Below, one piece after another: positions 1-12,200 of a stretch of DNA of 64,000 nt. The position numbers were made by a program, and so were the translations under genes. Below the pieces are notes generated by a model. It was not told where the DNA came from. It saw only the letters and a list, made by a program, of their open reading frames with translations, and made no database searches. Numbering within the stretch: the stretch's first letter is position 1; every line of letters starts with the position of its first letter. The stretch is taken from positions 36,906,164 through 36,970,163 of the forward strand of contig CM049315.1 of NCBI GenBank assembly GCA_026874595.1, in the 5' to 3' direction. This DNA comes from Sipunculus nudus (Eukaryota; Annelida; Sipuncula; Golfingiida; Sipunculidae).

Positions 1-1440
1 GTTTGGAAATATCAGATTGTAGTGCTGAAATTTAAAATACATGTACTGGTTACATATATTTGAACACCATGCGTGTTTCCACGGAAAATCGAAACCATAA
101 ATTATTTAGACCACATGCATGCATGACAGGATACGCACATATGTAGAAGCTCATACGTGTTTGATGTACAGATACTTTGCTTCTTTTGCTATTAGGTGAT
201 TGCTTTCACACTGTATGCTGGCATGAAGACAGAATTAGCACACATTTAGAGGGGCATAACATGTTGCTCTATGCTACCTTTGTGCTATGGTGATGAATGC
301 ATGATATAATCAACATACATGTAGATACCTTTGCAGATTGCATATATTGTGATGTTATGATGATGATCGTACAAAATAATTAACTTTTATCAGTAAAATA
401 TCACTTCGTTTAGTCGTGATGCCATTTTCGTGATATAAAACTTTTTCGAATTTGATGAGTTGGAAATCACTTTGCATGATGCGTTGGTGTCAACAACATA
501 CTTTCATTTGCTGACGGTATGGATACTTGTAGATTCATGTAGTTAATACATGTATTATTAGAATATTTACCACATGTATCAAACTTCAGGGGTCAGTGCT
601 GCCAGTGTTTAAGTCAGCTGATCGTTGAAGTTTCAAGGATGTATGATGAAAAAGCAAGGCTCAAGATAGAATTTTGAATTCACACCACAAGATTGAAAAA
701 AATAATAAACCCTAAGGTTCCAGACATAAATTTTGTCTTCATCACCTAGATTATATCAAAATTCAGTACAAATTGGTTTGAGTTTTCATTAACTTGATTG
801 GTGAATGTAACGGTTCTGTGCTTTAAGCTGCTGTGCTAAGAATTTTGTCTTTAGGTCAGCTGTATGCCCATTTGCAGAATATTTGGGAAACTTTTATTTC
901 ATACCATATGCTTCATCAAGTGACCATACATCAATGAGAATAGACTAATTATGAATATTATTCCTGAATATTATTACTGCTAAGCAGAATAGTTTATTAC
1001 ATAAAATTTTGAAATATTGCCATCAACTTTTATTTCATTTATGTCTGAAAATTTTCTTTTAGATCTAACAGGACAACAGTGTTTTCTTCTGGTAAATCAC
1101 ACACAATTCCAATTTACTAACTATCGGTTCTGTTTATCTTAGATGCAAGGCTCAGTGCGATCTACAATTTTGCATCATGTGCACATGGTGTTAATTTTTT
1201 TTCAAATAAATGTAGTAAATAAATTGTTTTTTGTAATTATATTTATTAATACATGTAAGTAATATAAAATGTGTGCATTATGTAAGCAAATGATGTATTT
1301 TAAGCAGTAACGGTAAATGCAAAGACAATGTCAGCTAATTGGTAAGGATAATCTTACCATATCACCAAAGTAGCGGGTAAATTACTAACTGCACAAGTAT
1401 CTGCAAGTTTGCTGATTCCGCATGCACAATCACCACATTA
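1..1440. other. AT-rich non-coding spacer or intron
   Basis: No coding exon, RNA gene or clear repeat is visible. The sequence is AT-rich. It lies 3' of the last recognised exon (2644-3251) of the minus-strand gene, so it is probably intronic; the next exon must begin with one base completing a split codon, and none could be picked out by eye. Confidence 0.5.
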
Positions 1441-1456
1441 CAAATATAACATATCA

Positions 1457-1640
1457 AGGGGTAGGACGTCGCCTAGTGGTTGCGGCTTTGGACATCAGAG
1501 TTGTAAGTCACCACTTCGAACCCGGTTCAGTAGGGATGGTTAGAATCAGAAGTCCAGGAGAACCACGACAACCCACTCCCATAGCAACACCGGATTTATA
1601 GATCCTTCGTCGCCAGCGGGGAGAGCCGAGCGTTCTTTTA
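1457..1640 (+). repeat. tRNA-derived SINE
   Basis: A box-A-like stretch (TAGTGGTTGCGG, about 1474-1485) is followed by a box-B-like stretch (TTCGAACCCGG, about 1515-1525), the spacing of a tRNA-type RNA polymerase III promoter. The downstream body (to about 1640) is not tRNA-like. No intact cloverleaf is seen, so this is read as a SINE and not a tRNA gene. Confidence 0.6.
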
Positions 1641-1807
1641 CCACTCAATACATTGAAAAAGACATAGTGTTCAAATATTTGTATTAATCATATATATTAA
1701 ACTTCAGCACAGGATTCAACAAATAAGTTTTACCGTTCCATGTGCATGAAAAAGGCAATTAAGCATAATTAAAATACCAAATTAAACCAGATTTCATTCA
1801 CAGAGTC

Positions 1808-2055
1808 ATTATATTGACTTGAAACCCATATAAATGAATTTCTCGACCCCAAAAACATAGAAATGGTGTACTTGCAATACATTCTAGAACAATTAACACC
1901 GCATATATGGTTATTTTATAATCCGGCGGCCATCTTGTCCGCCATCTTGAATTTTGACCAAGATATTCTGAATTCCGCTTGGCCTCATATCTGGAAATAC
2001 TGAGTTTGGTCTGGACTACTATTACGCAAAGTTTCATTCTTCTTTTATCTTTTAC
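1808..2055. repeat. Dispersed repeat, copy 1 of a local direct pair
   Basis: This segment and 2138-2395 share order and wording: a 'CCCCAAAAACATA' block, 'GTACTTGCAAT', then 'AATCCGGCGGCCATCTTG' followed by a second 'GCCATCTTG', then a 'TTTCAT...CTTCTTT' block. Both copies are diverged and show no coding capacity. The GGCGGCCATCTTG motif resembles a YY1-type site, but that is only a motif match. Confidence 0.65.
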
Positions 2056-2137
2056 ACAATTCTTTTATACATGCAGCTAAACCGCAGACCTAATGGGCAT
2101 ATTACCGAACTCTTGTTATAAAAACAAAAAAATGAGT

Positions 2138-2395
2138 ACCTTGAAAGGTTTTGAACCCCAAAAATTGAATTTCTTGGCCCCAAAAACATAAAAATAGAGT
2201 ACTTGCAATGCTTTCTAGCGACATTATAACTCGAGTTATTAACATTTTTAATCCGGCGGCCATCTTGGCAGCCATCTTGGATTTTGGCTAAGATAATTTA
2301 TTTTCAGCTTGGCCCTATATCTGAAATTCACGATTAAGCTCCAAAGAACAGTTTTGGAAACTTTCATGCTTCTTTCATTTTTTTCACAATTACTC
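2138..2395. repeat. Dispersed repeat, copy 2 of a local direct pair
   Basis: Direct-orientation homolog of 1808-2055, about 330 bp away, with the same succession of blocks. The two copies differ by substitutions and small indels, so the duplication is not recent or the two are independent insertions of one family. Confidence 0.65.
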
Positions 2396-2643
2396 CAATT
2401 ATGGTAGCTTAACCGCTGGACTAATATGTTTATGGTATGAGCCACCGATCGCGAGCGTAATTCCGGTCGTATATAGGTATAGGAAAACGGGTCTAGAAAA
2501 AAATATTGGCAGCTACCATAACATTTCAAGAAGAAGACACTTTTTTCATGTATATTTTATATACCTGGTACGTGAATAGGTGCCTTTAAGATAATCATTT
2601 GTTTTTTGTTTGTGACAGATAAGAAGAAACAGTAACCACATAC

Positions 2644-3251
2644 CTAGTGGCGTATGGCACATCGGGATTTTCAAACTTCACATTGACCTCGTGTCTCTTC
2701 TGCGGAGAGACAGAAGGCGGGCTTTTGTCAAACGAAACTATCGCAGTGTCAGTCAAGGTCCTGTTCATAACATCTTTGGCATTCACCCAGAACTTAACAG
2801 TCTCGCCATCATTGACAGTTGGAAATGATGTTTCAAACAGCTGATTGTGTATATCAGGCACTCTGTAGGTTAGATCTGGTTGGTCCTCCAGGTTATTAAG
2901 GCTGGTATCTTTCTTAAATGCTACTTCGAAACTGGTGATTCCTCGAGCGTTGACAATACCTCTGGTTGTCCTTCTCCCCTCAGTATCTTCATAAGTCCCT
3001 ATTGCCGCGGGGCGCACTGGGTTCAGTAAACCGTTCTCGTGATGGAACTTGTTCTCAAAGTGGTCCGTCCAGTTGAGCGTGACCCTGGTCAGGTTTTCTG
3101 TCTGGTCTACCGTCGTCATCCAGTGGTAATCGGACTCCGGTGAGGCTGATGACACGTACATTGGAGCGTTAGGATTGATGGTTACTGTGCTCTCAGGGTC
3201 GTACAGGAGTAACGTCCGTGCCTTCCCCGTGTTGTTTGCGAAATCTCTCAC
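2644..3251 (-). CDS. Exon 10: long glycosylated ectodomain exon
   Basis: A 608-nt exon (acceptor CTTTCCAG, donor GTATGT after ACTAG) encoding about 203 residues with at least four N-glycosylation sequons (NNT, NLT, NWT, NRT) and Trp/Tyr strand patterns of tandem beta-sandwich domains. It leaves in phase 2. GC content is clearly above the flanks, as expected for coding DNA. The downstream exon was not found in 1-2643. Confidence 0.8.
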
Positions 3252-6200
3252 CTGGAAAGGTAACACATTCCATTATAAATCATAATAATGCTTTAGATGG
3301 GAATAAGAGAGCGTACACCTCTGCCAACGTCACTTTGTCTGCAAACCTCCCTGTCTGACTATAAAACAATAACGAACGACCTAACCAACCTGACTACACT
3401 TCATGATGATGAACGATCTTACTCACCTGCCCACAGTGATGATGAACAGTCTGTCCTGTCTCACTATAATAATGACGACCAGTCTGACTTCAGTAATAAA
3501 GTACTGCCTGTACAGTTTACAGTTAATATGTTCTCACCCACAGTTCTATGTTGTACATCCCTGGTTCGGAGGGCTCGTAGGTTGGTATCCCTTCATCCCC
3601 GTCCCCGTAACGCCAGACCTGGGAGGAGAGCGTCAGGCTGTGGTCAGACAGGTTGCCATGGTAATCCAAGGCCATCTTCATGGCTTTGTACTCAAACCGG
3701 TCCACACCGGAATAGGAGTCGTTCCATCCAAATATGATGAAAGTCACGCTGGACTGGAAAACAATCGCAAAAATCGATGAAAGTCAAACGGGACTCTATA
3801 AAAGTCACAAAATTTATGAAACTCACATGAGACTTTTATGAAAGAAAAGACGCAAAAATTATATAACAACGCAGGAATGTTGAGAAAGAAAGACACACAA
3901 AACTATGGAAACCATTTTGGCCTGTTAAGAAAGAGCAGACACCAAAACGATGAAAGGCACGTGGTACTACTATCAAGGAAGAAGGACGATAAAAGTTATG
4001 AAAGTATCTCAAGATTGATATGAAAGAAATGACGCCAAAATGATGAAAGTCTTGTGGTACTATCAAGGCAGAAGAACAATAAAAATTATGAAAGTATCTC
4101 AAGATTGATATGAAAGAATTTTTGACGCCAAAATGATGTAAGTCACGTGGTACTATCAAGTTAGAAGAACGATAAAAGTTATGAAAGTATCTCAAGACTG
4201 ATATGAAAGAAATGACGCCAAAATGATATAAGTCACATGGTACTATCAAGGAAGAAGAACGATAAAAATTATGAAAGAATCTCAAGATTGATATGAAAGA
4301 AATGACGCCAAAATGATGTAAGTCGCGTGGTACTATCAAGTAAGAAGAACGATAAAAGTTATGAAAGTATCTCAAGACTGATATAAAAGAAATGACGCCA
4401 AAATGATGTAAGTCACGTGGTACTATCAAGGAAGAAGAACGATAAAAGTTATGAAAGTATCTCAAGATTGATATGAAAGAAATGACGCCAAAATGATGTA
4501 AGTCACGTGGTACTATCAAGGAAGAAGAACGATAAAAGTTATGAAAGTATCTCGAGACTGATATGAAAGAAATGACGCCAAAATGATGAAAGTCACGTGG
4601 TACTATCAAGGAAGAAAAACGATAAAAGTTATGAAAGTATCTTAAGACTGATATGAAAGAAATGACGCCAAAATGATGTAAGTCACGTGGTACTATCAAG
4701 GAAGAAGAACGATAAAAGTTATGAAAGTATCTCGAGACTGATATGAAAGAAATGACGCCAAAATGATGAAAGTCACGTGGTACTATCAAGGAAGAAAAAC
4801 GATAAAAGTTATGAAAGTATCTTAAGACTGATATAAAAGAAATGACGCCAAAATGATGTAAGTCACGTGGTACTATCAAGGAAGAAGAACGATAAAAGTT
4901 ATGAAAGTATCTCGAGACTGATATGAAAGAAATGACGCCAAAATGATGAAAGTCACGTGGTACTATCAAGGAAGAAAAACGATAAAAGTTATGAAAGTAT
5001 CTTAAGACTGATATAAAAGAAATGACGCCAAAATGATGTAAGTCACGTGGTACTATCAAGGAAGAAGAACGATAAAAGTTATGAAAGTATCTCGAGACTG
5101 ATATGAAAGAAATGACGCCAAAATGATGAAAGTCACGTGGTACTATCAAGGAAGATAAACGATAAAAGTTATGAAAGTATCTTAAGACTGATATGAAAGA
5201 AATGACGCCAAAATGATGTAAGTCACGTGGTACTATCAAGGAAGAAGAACGATAAAAGTTATGAAAGTATCTCGAGACTGATATGAAAGAAATGACGCCA
5301 AAATGATGAAAGTCACGTGGTACTATCAAGGAAGAAAAACGATAAAAGTTATGAAAGTATCTTAAGACTGATATGAAAGAAATGACGCCAAAATGATGTA
5401 AGTCACGTGGTACTATCAAGGAAGAAGAACGATAAAAGTTATGAAAGTATCTCGAGACTGATATGAAAGAAATGACGCCAAAATGATGAAAGTCACGTGG
5501 TACTATCAAGGAAGAAAAACGATAAAAGTTATGAAAGTATCTTAAGACTGATATGAAAGAAATGACGCCAAAATGATGTAAGTCACGTGGTACTATCAAG
5601 GAAGAAGAACGATAAAAGTTATGAAAGTATCTCGAGACTGATATGAAAGAAATGACGCCAAAATGATGAAAGTCACGTGGTACTATCAAGGAAGAAAAAC
5701 GATAAAAGTTATGAAAGTATCTTAAGACTGATATGAAAGAAATGACGCCAAAATGATGAAAGTAACATGAGACTGATTGATTATGGTTGAAGAGTTTTAA
5801 TATACACCTGAGTTTTGAGAGAGAAAAAATACTTCTGAATAATAGCACAGATAAGAATATTCTTTCAATGAAATATTATATATATACTACAAAATGTAAA
5901 GAACAGTTTTTAACTATTAACGGCGCCGTACATTTTATTAAAAGATATTGTGTTGAAAAAGAGGTAGCTATATCAAATTTAATTTCCACTTTATAAACAA
6001 TTTACATTTTTCTGGCATGTTTGTAGATGTTTTTGTCTGTTTTTGTGATATATGTTAGGTGTTACAATGTTAATGTAAACAAAGTATAATGATTTAATGT
6101 AAAATATATGTCATGTATGTTTTATTGTTTGTACAGAACTGTAAGATTGCTTTGCTGTGTAATAAAAAAAAACATGAGACTGACTGTTTAGAAAGAAAAG

Positions 6201-9200
6201 ACGCCAAAACTGATGGAAGTCAGGCGAGAAATTAATGAAAGAAAAAACTAAAAAAAATGATAAAAGTCACGCGAAATTTTAATACAGAAAAGACGTAAAA
6301 AATATGAAAGTCATACGGACCGGCTTCTGTGGCTCAGGGGTAGAGCACAGGATACAAAGCCGGGAGATAATGAGTTCGAATCTCAGCCTAGGCGGTGAGA
6401 TTATTTACGGTCAGCCCCCATCGTAGGGTGAGCGCTCGGCAGGCTTAAAGGGAAGGCCATGCCCAACAGCTGTGTTTCACTCACAAACGCGTGCGTCTTT
6501 CGGGGGTTTCCTCGGTGGTATGACCCAGTAATGGGAACGATTATACACTCAAGGCCCGCAGATGCAGAATTCACCAAGCCTGGTTGACACCAGTATATAA
6601 TATGTGAGGAAGCGTGTGATACTGCACTGTCATGCAGTCCGAAACCAGAATGGAATGGAATTCTGCAGATCTACATAAACTATGATAAGCTACCATTAAA
6701 AAAGGGGGCGGTAACTTCAAATACCAACAACAGCAAAAAAAGAAAATAAAAAAAATCAAATGGGACTGATATGAATTAAACACGCCAAAAAAGATGAGAG
6801 TAACATGAGATTGTTAAGAAAGAAAAGACAGTACAAATAATGATAGCGCAGGGCTTTTAAGAAAGAAAAGACGCCAAAAGTTATGAAAGGTAGACGAAAG
6901 TGGGATACAAACAGAAAAAAAAAACGCCAAAATGATGAAAGCACGCTGGACTGTTAAAAAAAAGTGATGAACGTCACAAGGGACTGGAAGAAAAGACGCC
7001 AAAAAGGATAAAGGTCGCATGTTACTATTAAGATAGAAAGGCTCCAAAAATGATGAAAATATCTCAGAGCTCTTATGAATAAAAGACACCTCAATGATGT
7101 AAGTAACACGTGACAGTTAAGAAAGAAAAGACGCGTAAACCGATGGAAGTAACATGTATAAAGAACTGCCTTTGATTAAAAATTCATACCTTTTAAGAGT
7201 ATGACTATTACCGTATATATGTAAATACAATTTAAACTCCTGTTTCAGTGAAATAGTTGAAACTATTATACTTATAGTCTAGTGATACGGAAGTGGTAGT
7301 GGTATTTTTGATCAAATAAAAAACACAATTAAAAGGAAAAATGAAATAAGTAGTATGATATTGAAGAATTTATCATACTACTTACATTATAATATTTTTA
7401 TTTAAAGTGCCTTTTTTATTAATTTAAAGATGAAACGCCCATAGTTTTTCAGATACTTTTTTTTAACAAACCTCTAGGCATTTTAAATTATGCACTATAA
7501 ATGCGAATTTTTCAGGCATGTCGGTTCATATAAGAGATTAACATTTGGTCTTTTGATTCAAATTAATATATCGGTGTGTCCAACTATATTTTTTTCATTA
7601 TTACATATATAAATTTTGCATATTTAATATGAAAATTTATTTAAACATATAGGCGTTTTTACTTCAACATTACATTTTTTAAATCTTTTTCTCAGTGGTA
7701 AATATGTTTGAACTATATTCTGGATGTTATTAGTTTTAACCTACATCAGTGATGTCATTGTCTAGTCCGAATGCTATAGGCGTGTCGGTGTATTCTGACG
7801 GACAGTTGTCGTACTCGAGACAGTGAAATGGCGGCTCTGTGTCAAACAGGATGTGGACTTCCTTTGAAAAGCTTGTACCAGTGATGGCGCGTTTTTCACG
7901 TCGTCGTAAATCTATATTAAAAATATCCTTCTCTCCTCCCGTCTCTGCAGTGAATGAGGCCACGTACCTGAAAAGAGATATTTTACTTTTAACTAACAGA
8001 TACCCGTTCTTAGGTTGAGAAAGGTCCGAGGCTTCAATGTCCCGAGTTTCCTGCCAGTTGGTGTAGTTTCTGGTAGATGGACAGAACCTTCGTAAATTTT
8101 TCCAAAAAGTGTTTGGAATTAAGGGGGAAAATGAAAATGGTCCCCTGCTTAGAAAAGACCACTTGCCAGCGTTCCCAATAATCCAAGACAAAACCGGGCA
8201 TTTCCAAGTCGTGGTAGCAGAGGAGTTGCGTGACTGAAATTATTATATGACTGAAATTTCATCGCTAAAACAGCAGATCGTGGTATTGGATTATAGAAGG
8301 TCCCCTGTCTAACACGCAAAACCACCTAAAAGAGATGTTAAAGTCTCAGGAGAACCTCCAGCTGCAGGTTTCCTGATCTAATTCAAATCACAAGCATAAA
8401 AAAATCTGTTAAAAACAAGGGCAAGGTTGATCTGTGTAACAGATCAAGTATGCCCCCCGCCTAAAGTGGGAGTATTTTGAAAAAACAGATGGGAATACAT
8501 GTATGAAATTTGAGATGGGTTAATATGACAGAGCCAGATTACCTCTGCAACCTTGAAAACTGCATGAAGGTCATCCATTTTAACCTGACCTGGCCATTCA
8601 TAAGATACGTCAATGCTGAAAGTTTTGTGACTGTGCCTGAAATTGTTTTTGAGTTATTGCGTGTCCATCATTTTATAATTATTGCCGCTGTGAGCTTGAA
8701 AAATGGGTGAAGGTCATCCATGTTTGAACTTGACCTAGCCCTTGATAAGGTTCTTCAAGGCTACATGTTTGGTGACTGTACCCAAAATTCTTTTCGAGAT
8801 ATTGCGTTAACATTATTTGAGCATTATCGCAGATGCGACCTTGAAAAATGAGTCAAAATTAGTAACTGTATCTAAAATTTTTAAATGTGTTAAATGACGG
8901 ACGTTCGGCCCAATTTTTATTTACAATTGCAAACTTCCCCTGTTTTTTTTCTTTTCGGTGTAATATATAATAAGAATTATATGCTTGACATAGAATTGTG
9001 CTTTTTAGGCAAGAAAGGATTCATAATACCAAGGTAGCTACTGGGGTATAATCTGTTTACACCCTGATGATATTACCTCTAAGGCAATTATAAATAAAGA
9101 GAATAATGTACCTTTATATCTTTTGATAGCTTTCAATATTGCTTAGATAAAACAAATGTGTCCTTTTGCAAAGGTAAAAATGTAAATATAAGGGCTTAAT

Positions 9201-12200
9201 AAACCGTCCTACAATATGAGCCTCGGATTTAACATTTAGTGATATTTCCTCATTTCATTCTTAAACCATTCAGTAACTTTTTGTATGGAGGTGTTTCTCT
9301 TGAAGTATATATAGATCTCAAACCTCAAAAAGCTTTGCAAAAAATGCACAATCATCTTTTTGTATGAGAAAGAAAATACGGTGTCCTTACTTAAATCTTT
9401 CCCGCACCGCAACATTCTCAATGTCGTGTGAGGCTTCACAGTCGACCTTGAACTGGGGATTACTGCGACTTGTCTTGCCATCACAATTTGTCGGAAACCG
9501 CCTCTGAACAGCATCGTCTGGAAAGCAGATCATATTTGGATACATATATCAAATAATATCCCGCTTATTCGACTCAGAAAATGGAGTTGGATTACTGGTG
9601 TAATGAAGTGAGACATTTCTGATATGTCACAGGTTCAGTGGGGAAAAATACGAGGGGGTGGCCATGGTCAGATGGCTGTTACCAGTGTATACGTCATGGT
9701 GGGGTGGTCGCCAAAAGGGGATTGTCGTCCGAGTTGAATAGTCATGGTCTTCATAGAGTATTGGTCGTGTTACTAAGTTTGTCGTCATGGCGAGATGGTC
9801 ATGTTACCAAGGTGATTGTAATAGCGGGATGGTTGTGTTACCGGGATGGTCGTAAAAGCGGGACGGTTGTGTCACCAAAATGATCGTAATAGCGGGATGG
9901 TTGTATTACCATGCAGGATGGTCGTCATAGCGGGATGGTCATGATACCAGGATGGTCGTCATGGACAAATGGTCCTATTAACAGGATGGTCGTCATAGCG
10001 GGGAGGGAGCCGCACAAGAAAGGTCGTCATGGCGGGATATTCGTGTTAACAGAATGGTCGCCATAGCAGGATGGCCGTGATACCAGGATGGTCGTCATAG
10101 CGGGTCGATCGTGTTAACAGGATGGTCGTCATAGCGGGGTGATCTTTTTAACAGGATGGTCGTCATGGCGGGGTGATTGTGTTACCAGGATGGTCGTCAT
10201 AGCTGTGTGGCCGTGATACCAGGAAGGTCTTAATAGAGGAATGCTATTAATACCAGGATGCTCGTCGTATCGGGTTGGTCGTAATGCGAGGATGGTTGTC
10301 ATGTCGTGGAGGTATTGATACCAGGATTGATCTAGGATGGTCGTCATAGCGGGGTGATCGTGTCAACAGGATGTTCGTCATAGCATGGTGATTGTGTCAA
10401 CAGAATGGTCGTCATAGCGGGGTAATCGTGTTATCAGGATGGTCGTCATATCGGGGAGATCGGGTTATCAGGATGTTCGTCATAGCGGGGTGATCGTGTT
10501 ATCAGGATAGTCGTCATAGCGGGGTGATCGTGTTATCAGGATGGTCGTCATATCGGGGAGATCGGTATATCAGGATGATCGTCATAGCAGGGTGATCGTG
10601 TTATCAGGATGGTCGTCATAGCGGGGTGATCGTGTTATCAGGATAGTCGTCATAGCGGGGTGATCGTGTCATCAGGATTGTCGTCATAACGGTGTGGCCG
10701 TGATACCAGGAAGATATGACGACCATCCTGGTATCACGACCACACCGCTATGACGACCATCCTAATAACACGATCACCCCGCTATGACGACCATCCTGGT
10801 AATAGGACGTGTAAACAGGATGTTCGTCATAGCATGGTGATCGTGTCAACAGAATGGTCGTCATATCGGGGAGATCGTGTCAACAGAAGGGTCGTCATAG
10901 CGGGGTGATCGTGTTCTCTAGGATGGTCGTCATAGCGGGGTGATCGTGTCAACAGAATGGTCGTCAAAGCGGTGTGGCCTTGATATCAGGAAGGTATTAA
11001 TGGAGGAATGCTCGTGATACCAGGATGCTCGTCGTATTGCGTTGGTCGTAATGCGAGGATGATTGTCATGTCGTGGAGGTATTGATACCAGGATGGTCGT
11101 CATAGCCGGGTGATGGTGTTATCAGGATGGTCGTCATAGCTGGGTGATCGTGTTCTCTAGGATGGTCGTCATAGCGGGGTGATCGTGTTATCAGGTTGGT
11201 CGTCATAACGGTGTGGTCGTGATACCAGGATGGTCGGTCATATCGGGGTGGTTGTGATACCAGGATGGTCGCCATAACGGGGTGGTCGTGATACCAGGAT
11301 GGTCATCATAGCGGGGTGATCGTGTCAACAGAATGGTCGTCATAGCGGGGTGATCGTGTTATCAGGATGATCGTCATAGCAGGATGATCGTGTTATCAGG
11401 ATGGTCGTCATAGCGGGGTGATCGTGTCGACAGAATGGTCGTCATAGCGGGGTGATCGTGTTATCAGAATGGTCGTCATAGCGGGGTGGTCGTGATACCA
11501 GGATGGTCGTCATAGCGGGGTGATCGTGTCAACAGAATGGTCGTCATAGCGGGGTGATCGTGTCAACAGAATGGTCGTCATAGCGGGGAGATCGGGTTAT
11601 CAGGATGATCGTCATAGCAGGGTGATCGTGTTATCAGGATGATCGTCATGGCAGGGTGATCGTGTTATCAGGATGATCGTCATAGCAGGGTGATCGTGTT
11701 ATCAGGATGGTCGTCATAGCGGGGTGATCGTGTCAACAGAATGGTCGTCATAGCGGGGTGATCTTCTTAATAGGATGGTCGTCATGGCGGGGTGATCGTG
11801 TCAACAGGATAGTCGTCATAGCGGGGTGATCGTGTTATCAGGATGGTCATCATAACGGTGTGGCCTTGATACCAGGAAGGTCTTAATAGAGGGTTGCTCG
11901 TGATACCAGGATGCTCGTGGTATCGGGTTGGTCGTAATGCGAGGATGGTTGTCATGTCGTGGAGTAATTGATACCAGGATGGTCGTCATGGCGGGGAGAT
12001 CGTGTTAACAGGATGGTCGTCATGGCCGGGTGATCGTGTTATCAGGATGGTCGTCATAGCGGTGTGGTCGTGATACCAGGATGGTCGGTCATATCGGGGT
12101 GGTCGTGATACCAGGATGGTCGTCATAACGGGGTACGTGGTCGTGATACCAGGATGGTCGTCATAGCGGGGAGGTAGTGGCACAAGAAAAGTTTTAATTG

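Noticed and set aside
3836-5848. 670-codon minus-strand open frame with a 30-residue repeat
   Set aside because: It coincides with the 90-bp minisatellite; a period divisible by three keeps a frame open by itself. The frame differs from that of exon 9, and the repeat lies in an intron.
7968-8191. Upstream extension of the exon 8 open frame
   Set aside because: A good acceptor (CTCTTTTCAG) lies at the exon edge and phase joins exon 7 directly, so the extension is intron.
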